Shown here in pieces: positions 1 to 5,948 of a DNA stretch of 5,948 nt. Within the stretch, counting starts at the first letter, position 1. Each line of letters begins with the position of its first letter. The notes below the pieces were generated by a model, which was not told where the DNA came from, made no database searches, and was given only the letters and a program-made list of their open reading frames with translations. Made by a program: the position numbers and the translations under genes. Where the stretch lies: contig CALLZA010000193.1 in assembly GCA_937858165.1 (NCBI GenBank), positions 1 through 5,948 of the forward strand, in the 5' to 3' direction. The DNA is from an uncultured Ardenticatenia bacterium. Its GTDB lineage: Bacteria > Chloroflexota > Anaerolineae > Promineifilales > Promineifilaceae.

Positions 1-92
1 TCTGCTGTTCTGTGTTTTTTTTCATGTTCCGGCGACCTCCGAGATCTACACTAGATCGCTCGTCGGCAGCGTCAGATGTGTATAAGAGACAG
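1..92 (+). other. Illumina Nextera P5/i5 adapter plus read-through noise (non-biological)
   Basis: Positions 23-51 match the 29-base P5 flow-cell sequence with four mismatches. Positions 52-59 are TAGATCGC, the Nextera i5 index N501/S501. Positions 60-73 are the read-1 adapter stem TCGTCGGCAGCGTC, and 74-92 are the 19-base Tn5 mosaic end. Positions 1-22 contain a T-run and unrelated bases; read on the minus strand this is a poly-A plus noise after P5, as expected when a read runs off the end of a short library molecule. Native sequence starts at 93. On the minus strand the adapter stays open and translates to CLLYTSDAADE, a peptide that I know as a marker of adapter contamination in protein databases; it is spuriously fused to the lipoprotein gene. 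Confidence 0.98.
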
Positions 93-823
93 CGGCCGCC
101 CGGTGTCAGATAGTCGGTCTTCACCAACTGGGTGATGAAGTCGATCGACGCGGCCTGCGTGGCGAAGGTCGCGGCGCACTCAAACGGACAGGCGGGCGCG
201 ACGCCATAGCCGAACAGGTTGTTCTTGCGCGTCGCCACCGGGCTGGTGCCCCAGGCGGAGTCGTAGGCGGCGTGGGCGGCGACGTAGTAGGTGTTGATGC
301 CTTGCTGGCGGGCGGCGCTGACGAAGGCGCTGCCCAGGCCGGTCAGCGGGCTGCCGGGGACGGTGGCGGCGATGGCCGCGTCGAGCTGTTCGCCGCTGAT
401 GTCGGCTATGCTATTCAGATCGGTGTCGATAGTGTAGGTCACCTGGGGGCACTGGTAGAACGGCTCAGCCGCCTGCCGCGTCTCCACGGCGCGCACGCCG
501 AGCCTGACAACCGTTCCTGCCAGCGGCCGGCCGGTGGTGATGATCTCCGCGCCCATCGTGCCGGCCAGGTCGATCGAGTCGGCGGCCAGCGTGCCGGCGA
601 TGGGCCGGCCGGTGCGGATGGCCTCGACGGCGGCGGTGCTGACAATGGGCACGTTGGTCTGGGCCAACTCGGCGCCCACCGTCCGCGCGGCAATGCCGCC
701 CTCAGACGCGGCCGTGCCCATGACGGGCAGTACGCGCGTGGCGATGGAAGTGCGCGTCTGTTCGGAGCAAGCCGCCAGCAGCGCGGCGGCAAGAAGAACG
801 AGGAGGGCCAAAGAACGCTTCAT
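93..823 (-). CDS. Lipoprotein with glucosaminidase-like domain, 3' end missing
   Basis: The first 243 residues are present; the frame runs open into the adapter at 92, so the C-terminus is lost. Residues 1-19 form a lipoprotein signal (MKRSLALLVLLAAALLAAC) with lipobox L-A-A-C and lipidated Cys19, placing the protein on the outer face of a membrane. Residues about 20-120 are Ala/Thr-rich without a recognised fold and contain two copies of TGRP[IL]AGT at 71-78 and 97-104. Residues about 163-243 resemble the glucosaminidase family (endo-beta-N-acetylglucosaminidase, peptidoglycan hydrolases such as LytG or the FlgJ hydrolase domain): FVSAARQQGIN, then HAAYDSAWGTS at 184-194, then NNLFGYG at 201-207. 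In the family the HA..E[TS]G.GTS motif carries the catalytic Glu; here it is Asp188, which leaves activity uncertain. Cysteines at 125, 212 and 216 are additional. The start at 823 gives a typical basic lipoprotein N-terminus; an in-frame ATG at 832 would add only MGH. Neither start has a Shine-Dalgarno. The product family is fairly sure; enzymatic activity is not. Confidence 0.82.
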
Positions 824-830
824 GTGGCCC

Positions 831-836
831 ATTATA
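831..836 (-). promoter_or_regulatory. Candidate -10 box (TATAAT) for the lipoprotein gene
   Basis: A perfect TATAAT on the minus strand ends seven bases before the ATG at 823, so transcription would begin at or next to the start codon and give a leaderless mRNA. This fits the lack of a Shine-Dalgarno. No convincing TTGACA-like -35 lies at 16-18 bases upstream. The last two bases of the box also form an alternative in-frame ATG at 832, so the hexamer might instead be chance in a GC-rich context. Confidence 0.45.
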
Positions 837-863
837 CGCCATTTCGCCGGCGCAAAGCCGTGG

Positions 864-917
864 AGAACGCCAAGAGCGCAAAGAAGAAGCCGCTCCTCTT
901 TGCGCTCTTGGCGTTCT
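864..917. repeat. Perfect 21-bp inverted repeat with 12-base loop, between genes
   Basis: Positions 864-884 are the exact reverse complement of 897-917, with loop 885-896. The arms consist of the words CGCCAAGAGCGCAAAGA and TCTTTGCGCTCTTGGCG. The hairpin begins 19 bases after the stop codon of the 886-residue gene and ends 40 bases before the lipoprotein start. It could stop or stabilise the upstream transcript, but on neither strand is there a run of T after the stem, so it is not a standard intrinsic terminator. The AACGC..AAGAGCGCAAAG wording resembles short dispersed palindromic repeats I have seen in intergenic DNA of environmental bacteria, which makes a REP/MITE-like repeat the more likely reading. 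Confidence 0.85.
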
Positions 918-923
918 TGGCGT
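906..923 (+). repeat. Two tandem copies of TCTTGGCGT
   Basis: The nine-base unit TCTTGGCGT occurs at 906-914 and again, without a gap, at 915-923. The first copy lies within the right arm of the inverted repeat and the second runs beyond it. The left arm has no matching second copy, so the tandem extension is one-sided. This suggests slippage or an element built from short G-C-G-T units. Confidence 0.75.
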
Positions 924-936
924 GAGATTCTTGCTA

Positions 937-3597
937 TTACGGGAAGTTGACCGCGCCGGGCGTGCCGTTGGCGGCGGCGCTGGGCGCCCAACTGGTGACG
1001 AGGGCGTTGTCGAGGTTCGTCGCCAGCAGCGACAGCGACGTGCCGTCGGCGCCGTCCGGCCCGGTGGGCCACGGCGCAACGTCGTCGTAGGTCAGGCGGT
1101 CAATGTCGTTGCCGTCGTCATCCAGCAGGGCCAGTTGCTCACCGCCGTTGTCCAGGCTGCCGCTTGTCCACTGGAACACCTGGATGCCGGGCAGCGCGGC
1201 GGTATAGCTGCCGGCGGCCTTGGCCACAACGATGATCTCGCCCGCGGCGATAGACGCGCCGTCGGGGAAGGTGTAGGTGATGCCCGCGCCAAAGCTAAAG
1301 CCGGACAGATCCACGGCGTGGGCTTCCGTATTGACCAGTTCAACAAACTCATACAGATCGTCGCTGCCCTGGACGTCGGCCGGGTTGTAGTGAATCTCGT
1401 TGATGACGATGACTGGCAGCGGCTCCGGCTCGAAGACGGCCGTCCGCGTGGCGTTGCCGCTCAGGTTCAGGGTGATGGTCGGGTCGGTCTCGCCCGTCTC
1501 TTGCCACTCGACAAAGCGATAGCCGGCGGTCGGCTGGGCCTCCAGCGTTAGTGGCAGGGTGCGGTAGTATGGCCCGGTGAACGGATAGGCGAACGGCTGT
1601 ACGCCAGCCACACTGACCGCGCCGTCGCCAACGACGGCGACCGTCAGGTTGGCCAGCCCCGGCGAGCCGACATAGAGGTTCAGGTGTTGGCGCATCTTGT
1701 CCGCCCGTTGCGCGGCAAAGGTGCGCATTTTGGTCACCTCGGTCTCCCAGGCGGTCATCGTCTTGGGCTTCTTCCAACGGAGGATGTGGAACGGCATCTC
1801 CGGCTCGATCTCGTCATGGAGGGTGTTGATGGTGGCCGTGACGCGCGCCGGGGTATAGGTGATGTTCAGGTGGCTGGCCGCGCGCTGCACGAACGCCTGC
1901 CGGAAGGGGATGTTGGTCAGCATCCGCTTCAGCGGCTGAATGGCATAGGAGTCTTGCTTCAGGGCAGTTTTCAGCGAATCCTGGTTGATTTGGTTCGTCT
2001 GGAAGCTGTTGTCCAGATCGGCGAAGACCCAGCGCCAGACGCTGCCCGGCTCATAGGCCCGCCAGTAGCGGAACTCGCCGCCGCGCAGATTACCGGTGTA
2101 GGTGTGGGCGATGAAGAAGTCCATGAACTCGTCCACGTCCATCTGGGCCGCTACGGCGTCGAAGTTGGCCGGGTTGGTGAGGTCCTGTTGTAGGTCGGCC
2201 ATGAAGGCGTCCCAGGCGGCGGTGTTGCCGGCGTCGATCTCCTCGTTGTTCACCTCGGCGCGCATCATGTCGAACTCGTCGTCGGCGTCGAGGCCATAGT
2301 TCTGCTCAATGAGCGACTCGTCGGCCTTATCGCGCAGGTTTTGGATGCCCCAGTAGACGCCATTGATGAAGACAGCTGTCGGCCGGTACTGCTGCTGGTC
2401 GAGGTCCATCGTGTCCCAATGCAACTCGTGGGCCAGCGGCTCGCGGAACATGCTCAGATAGGCGTTGTGATTGCCGCCACCGCGCAGCACCAGCCGCTCA
2501 TACTCGTCCTGCGGGTTGCCGGGGAAGATGGCGTAGTCGATGTCGTTGTCGCCGTAGCGGCGGCGGGTCTTGATCTCCAGCGACTTTTGCGGCATGGCCC
2601 GCGTACAGTCGCCCTGAATCTCGAAGCCGAGGTCCTGCTGGAAGGCCGCCGTGCCGTCGGTCTCATACAACTCCATGCTGACCGGGCGCTCCCACGGCTG
2701 GTTGTAGTTGGCCTTTGGCCCGCAGCGCCCCTTGGCGCCGTTCTTGCCGACGACGTAGATGCCGATCATGTTGTCAAACAGGTGCGCCGGGTCGGTGACC
2801 AGGGAGACGATGGCCAGCTCTTTGTCGACACCGACCAGGTAGGTGGCTGTGGCCGCCGTGCTGCTCAGTTGGCCGGCAATGAAGGCGCGGGCGCGAATGG
2901 GCTTGGGCTGATTGACAGCGATTGGACCGGTGTAGATGGGCGAATTGGCCGTGGGCTTGCTGCCGTCGGTGGTGTAGCGGATGACCGCGCTGGGGTCGGC
3001 GCTAATCGTCACCGATTGGCCGGCGGCGTAGATGCCGCCGGGCGGGCTGAAGGTCGGCCGCGCCGCCCGCGCCGTGCCCGCCAGGCCGCCGCTGTTGGCC
3101 GCGCCCGGCGTCGGCACGTCGAAGTAGGCCCAGTCGCCCGCGCCGTCGCTCGTCCGGCCATAGGCCACGTCGACCAGTTGCGCGCCGAAGGTCAGCGAAT
3201 CGACCAGGGTGCCATCGGGCATGAACAGGGCGATGGTGTCGCCGCGCATGTCGAGGGAGTAGGAGGTGTGCAGCCCCGTGGCCAGCTCGTCGTACCAGAT
3301 GATGAGACGGCCGCCGGCGGCGATGGTCGTGTTGGCCGGCAGCGCGTAGCCGGCCGGGTTGGCGACGTCATCAGAGAGACGATAGCCGCCGAGGTTCACG
3401 GCCGAGCCGCCGGCATTATACAGCTCGATCCAGGGGGAGTAGTTGGTGTAGGCTGGGTCGAGGTTCGTCGTGGCGTTGCCGGCCAGTACCTCGTTGATGA
3501 CCACCGGCGGTGCGACGGCATAGCTGCGCGCGCTGACCAGGGCCAGGCCGATGAGCGCGACGAGTATGCTCAGGACAGTGAGACGATAGCGATTCAT
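937..3597 (-). CDS. Exported CotH kinase-like protein with two lamin tail domains (complete, 886 aa)
   Basis: Residues 1-29 are a Sec signal peptide (basic start, hydrophobic core, A-V-A cleavage site). Then follow: lamin tail domain at about 30-170 (VVINEVLAG, WIELYNAGG, ending P-G-A-A-N); chitobiase C-terminal/Fn3-like domain at about 180-255 (YTTDGSKPTANSPIYTGPI); CotH core at about 260-645; an InlB-B-repeat-like domain at about 650-724 (GYRFVEW, TAVFEPEP); and a second lamin tail domain at about 728-886 (INEIHYNP, EFVELVN, ending G-T-P-G-A-V-N). CotH-family proteins are atypical kinases that phosphorylate exported proteins, such as spore coat proteins in Bacillus. Visible core motifs are PQKSLEI (336-342), YERLVLRGG (366-374), YWGIQNLRD (415-423) and FADLDNSF (525-532), the last being the metal-binding DxD-like site. 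The loop before it reads NLRGGEFRYW (503-512) and lacks the Asp found in the paralogue, so catalysis is doubtful. The only cysteines are 292 and 331. The stop is TAA and the start at 3597 is supported by a Shine-Dalgarno. There is no LPXTG or other anchor. The domain call is secure; the substrate is unknown. Confidence 0.93.
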   Translation of the reverse strand: MNRYRLTVLSILVALIGLALVSARSYAVAPPVVINEVLAGNATTNLDPAYTNYSPWIELYNAGGSAVNLGGYRLSDDVANPAGYALPANTTIAAGGRLIIWYDELATGLHTSYSLDMRGDTIALFMPDGTLVDSLTFGAQLVDVAYGRTSDGAGDWAYFDVPTPGAANSGGLAGTARAARPTFSPPGGIYAAGQSVTISADPSAVIRYTTDGSKPTANSPIYTGPIAVNQPKPIRARAFIAGQLSSTAATATYLVGVDKELAIVSLVTDPAHLFDNMIGIYVVGKNGAKGRCGPKANYNQPWERPVSMELYETDGTAAFQQDLGFEIQGDCTRAMPQKSLEIKTRRRYGDNDIDYAIFPGNPQDEYERLVLRGGGNHNAYLSMFREPLAHELHWDTMDLDQQQYRPTAVFINGVYWGIQNLRDKADESLIEQNYGLDADDEFDMMRAEVNNEEIDAGNTAAWDAFMADLQQDLTNPANFDAVAAQMDVDEFMDFFIAHTYTGNLRGGEFRYWRAYEPGSVWRWVFADLDNSFQTNQINQDSLKTALKQDSYAIQPLKRMLTNIPFRQAFVQRAASHLNITYTPARVTATINTLHDEIEPEMPFHILRWKKPKTMTAWETEVTKMRTFAAQRADKMRQHLNLYVGSPGLANLTVAVVGDGAVSVAGVQPFAYPFTGPYYRTLPLTLEAQPTAGYRFVEWQETGETDPTITLNLSGNATRTAVFEPEPLPVIVINEIHYNPADVQGSDDLYEFVELVNTEAHAVDLSGFSFGAGITYTFPDGASIAAGEIIVVAKAAGSYTAALPGIQVFQWTSGSLDNGGEQLALLDDDGNDIDRLTYDDVAPWPTGPDGADGTSLSLLATNLDNALVTSWAPSAAANGTPGAVNFP

Positions 3598-3607
3598 GTG
3601 AATACGT

Positions 3608-3614
3608 TCCTCCT
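3608..3614 (-). promoter_or_regulatory. Strong Shine-Dalgarno (AGGAGGA) fixing the start at 3597
   Basis: The minus strand carries AGGAGGA ten bases upstream of the ATG at 3597, within the 54-base gap after the upstream paralogue's stop. It selects this ATG, which also begins a well-formed signal peptide, and shows that this gene is translated independently of its neighbour. Confidence 0.88.
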
Positions 3615-3651
3615 AAGCGACATAAGAGTCAGGATGGGCGGACTGGTCGAC

Positions 3652-5749
3652 CTACGGCTCCGGTTCGAAGACGGCGGTCAGCGTTGTTGGGCCGGTCAAT
3701 GTGACGGTCAGAGTAGGGTCGGTGTCGTTCGTCTCGGCCCATTCGACGAAGACGTAGCCCGGTAGCGGCTCGGCCGTCAGGTGCAGCGGCAGGGCGCGGA
3801 AGTGGCCGCCCTCGTAGTGGGCCGGCGCGGCCACGCCGGCGATGGTCACGTGGCCGCGGGCGGCGTTGTGGTCTACCGTCAGTGTGACAATGCCCGGCGA
3901 GCCTAAAAAGTTGTTCAGATACCCCCACAGGTAGCCGGGCCGCAAAGTGGCGTAGGTGCGCAGCCGGCCAACCTCACTCTGCCAGTAGGCCAACGACTTG
4001 GGCTTGTTCCAACGGGTGATGTGGTTGGGCATTTGCGGCGCGATGGCGTTGGCCATGCCGTTGATGACGCCGATGACGCGGTCGGGCTCATAGGTCGTGT
4101 TCAGATGGGCGGCGAAGCGCTGGCCGAACAGGGCCTTGAACTCCGGGTTGAGCATCAGCCGGCGCAGCACGAGGGCGTTATAGGCGCGCTTGCCCTTGGT
4201 GGCGGCGGCAAACTTGAAGGTGTTGTTGGTGTAACCCTTCGTGGCACGGCCGAAGGCGGCGTCCAGGTCATAGACCATCCAGCGCCATTGGCCGTCGTCA
4301 TGAGCACGCCACCAGCGGATGTTGTTGTGCGGCCAGTCGATGTTGTCGGAATAGATCTCAAGTATCTGGTAGTTGATGTACTCGTCGATATCGATCTGGC
4401 TCTGGAGGTAGTTATAGACGGAGGGCGTGGCCGGGCTGTTGTTCGAGAGGTAGCTGTAGAGGGTGTTCCAGCCGGAGATGGAGCCGGCCAACACCTCGTT
4501 CTTCTTCTCGATCATGTCGAATTCGTTCAGCCCCAGGCCGTAGTTGCTGACGACGAAGTGTTCATCCATGCGCTCGCGGATGCCGTAGACACCCCAGAAC
4601 GCGCCGTTGATGAACACCACCGCCGGGCGATACGCCTGGCGATCCACATCCATGCGACCGACGACCAACTGTTGCCCCAGCGCGTCGCGCAACAGCGTGT
4701 TGGCTGCGTCCTGGCCGGCGGCGCGCAGGATGATGCGCTCATAGGCGTCGAGCGGCTTGTCGGCGAAGAGGGCCACACTAAACGCCTCGTCGCCATAACC
4801 GGGGCGGGCGAAGAGCTGCATCTGTTTCTGTGGGTCTTTGCGCGTGCAACTGCCGGCGATAGCGACGCCGCCGTCTTGCTGGAGCACGCGGCCGTCGGCC
4901 TCGAACAGTTCCACGCTGACCGGCCGCTCCCAGGGCTGATTCCAGTTGGCGACCTTCTTGCCGCAATTGGGATTGGCGATGCCCGCTTTGCCGTCCACGT
5001 AGATGCCGATGTAGTCGTCGAAGAAGTAGGCCGGGTCGGTGACCAGCGACACCACATCGAGGTTGGGATTGACGCCGATGAGGTAGGTGCTGGTGGCCGC
5101 CTGGCTGGGCAGGCTGTCGGCGGCGAAGGCCCGCGCGCGCACGGCCGTCGGCCCGCTAACGGCGATGGGGCCGCTGTAGATGGGCGAGTTGGCCGTGGGG
5201 CGGCTGCCGTTCGTGGTGTAGCGAACGACCGTGCCCGGCGCGGCGCTCAACGCCACCGACTGTGCCGTGCTGTAGAAGCCGCCGGGCGGGTTGAACGTCG
5301 GTGGGGCGAGTTGGGTCGCGTCGACGTGGCCCGCGCCGTTGGCTGCGCCGGGCGTGGCCGGGTCGAAGTAGCGCCAGTCGCCGCTGCTGTTGCGGCCGTA
5401 AGCCACGTCGGGACGTTGTGGCCCGAAGGTCACGCTGTCCACCGGGGTGCCGTCGGGCATGAACAGGCCCAACTCGCCGCTCATGTCCAGGACATAGGGG
5501 GCGTGGCGTCCCGTCGCCTTGCCGTCGAGCCACAGGACCAGGTAGCCGCCGGCGGGAATGGTGACGCCGCTGGGGATGATCCAACGCGCCGGTGTGCCCA
5601 GGTCGTCGGTCAGCCGATAGCCGGCCAACTGGACGGTTGTGTTGCCGGTGTTGCGCAGTTCGACCCAGGGCACAAAGTTCTTATTGTCCGGGTCGAGGTT
5701 GGTCGAGGCGTTGCCGGGCAGGATCTCATTGATGACGACCGGCGGCGCG
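3652..5749 (-). CDS. Exported CotH kinase-like protein, paralogue of its neighbour, 5' end missing
   Basis: About 698 native residues remain. The gene enters from the adapter junction at 5749, so the signal peptide and start (about 28-29 residues by comparison with the paralogue) are missing. The in-frame ATG at 5778 lies in adapter, and its product MGSEMCIRDS is artefact. Counting from that artefactual Met, the order is: lamin tail domain about 11-148 (VVINEILPG, WVELRNTG, ending P-G-A-A-N); Fn3-like chitobiase C-terminal domain about 158-235 (YTTNGSRPTANSPIYSGPI); CotH core about 240-625; InlB-B-repeat-like domain about 630-708 (GYVFVEW, TAVFEPEP). CotH motifs are PQKQMQL (316-322), YERIILR (346-352), FWGVYGIRERMDE (394-406), NIDWPHNN (479-486) and YDLDAAFG (503-510). 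The N-x-D and D-L-D sites look intact, so this copy may be an active extracellular kinase. Its only native cysteines, 272 and 311, match the paralogue's pair. It ends in TAG right after EPEP and so lacks the second lamin tail domain of its neighbour. The tandem arrangement and the 54-base gap suggest a duplication in one operon. Confidence 0.92.
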
Positions 5750-5815
5750 CTGTCTCTTATACACATCTCCGAGCCCACGAGACCGTACTAGATCTCGTAT
5801 GCCGTCTTCTGCTTG
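5750..5815 (+). other. Illumina Nextera i7/P7 adapter (non-biological)
   Basis: Positions 5750-5768 are the Tn5 mosaic end, reading CTGTCTCTTATACACATCT. Positions 5769-5783 are CCGAGCCCACGAGAC, 5784-5791 are CGTACTAG (Nextera i7 index N702), and 5792-5815 match the P7 sequence ending GCCGTCTTCTGCTTG without a mismatch. Native DNA ends at 5749. The plus-strand translation across this segment contains SYTHLRAHET, another familiar contamination peptide. Confidence 0.99.
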
Positions 5816-5948
5816 AAAAAAAAAACAACAGTAGTACATATATAATCTCTATGATTTAACGTAATACTCGCAATATCGAGCGTGCTCACCGTGTGACCAA
5901 TGCATCGCACCTACATTCAGACTTCCAGCACACACACCGTATCATAGA
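5816..5948. other. Poly-A and read-through noise after P7 (non-biological)
   Basis: Ten A residues (5816-5825) follow P7 directly, then AT-richer, structureless sequence unlike the GC-rich insert. This is what base calling yields after a read passes the end of its template. I see no gene, repeat or site in it and would discard it. Confidence 0.92.

Noticed and set aside
74..92. Tn5 mosaic ends (74-92 and 5750-5768) as evidence of a natural composite transposon
   Set aside because: They are joined to Illumina index and flow-cell sequences, so they come from library tagmentation and not from a resident transposon.
864..917. Intrinsic terminator after the complete kinase-like gene
   Set aside because: The hairpin is strong but no U-tract follows it on the minus strand (the sequence continues CCACGG) or the plus strand, so I list it as an inverted repeat only.
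272..950. Overlapping plus-strand frames antisense to the lipoprotein gene
   Set aside because: The minus-strand frame here has a lipobox and glucosaminidase motifs; the plus frames are compositionally biased and run through the palindrome.
2341..3765. Long plus-strand open frame of 474 codons
   Set aside because: It is antisense to the complete kinase-like gene, shows no recognisable domain, and crosses the well-supported start and Shine-Dalgarno of that gene.
5749..5778. N-terminus MGSEMCIRDS as the true start of the first kinase gene
   Set aside because: These ten codons are the reverse complement of Nextera adapter and mosaic end. The paralogue shows that a signal peptide should precede A-P-P-V-V-I-N-E.
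4021..5859. Long plus-strand open frame of 612 codons
   Set aside because: It lies antisense to the first kinase gene, has low-complexity Val/Gly/Ala/Asp-rich composition typical of a shadow frame in GC-rich DNA, and its C-terminus is translated adapter (SYTHLRAHET...).
5816..5948. AT-rich right-hand tail as a possible regulatory region or other replicon
   Set aside because: It directly follows P7 and poly-A, so it is sequencing read-through noise rather than genomic DNA.

Overview
The native DNA in this window runs only from about 93 to 5749. Both ends are Illumina Nextera adapter: P5, i5 index and mosaic end at 23-92, and mosaic end, i7 index and P7 at 5750-5815. Low-quality read-through sequence lies outside them (1-22 and 5816-5948). 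The contig is therefore an untrimmed fragment, and both terminal genes are cut by the adapter junctions rather than by biology.

The insert is GC-rich and encodes three genes, all on the minus strand. In transcription order (right to left) they are: (1) 3652-5749, an exported CotH-family kinase-like protein whose 5' end is missing; (2) 937-3597, a complete 886-residue tandem paralogue with a signal peptide and a good Shine-Dalgarno, starting 54 bases after the first gene stops; and (3) 93-823, the first 243 residues of a lipoprotein ending in a glucosaminidase-like (peptidoglycan hydrolase) domain. Genes 1 and 2 look like one operon. A 113-base gap (824-936) separates genes 2 and 3; it holds a perfect 21-bp inverted repeat and a consensus TATAAT just upstream of gene 3.

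Both kinase-like proteins share the order lamin tail domain, chitobiase-C-terminal/Fn3-like domain, CotH core, InlB-B-repeat-like domain. Gene 2 adds a second, more canonical lamin tail domain at its C-terminus; gene 1 stops exactly at the linker where this would begin. Gene 1 keeps an intact-looking catalytic loop (N-I-D-W...N-N), whereas gene 2 has a shorter, rearranged loop without the Asp, which makes gene 2 a pseudokinase candidate.

All three products appear to be exported or surface-attached, so the locus is best read as cell-envelope or extracellular. Whether the kinases act on envelope proteins is inference. The organism cannot be fixed from the sequence; GC richness and this type of lamin-tail/CotH protein would fit an environmental bacterium such as a Chloroflexota (Anaerolineae-like) metagenome member, but that is a low-confidence guess. 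I see no mobile element, CRISPR, RNA gene or novel defence system.
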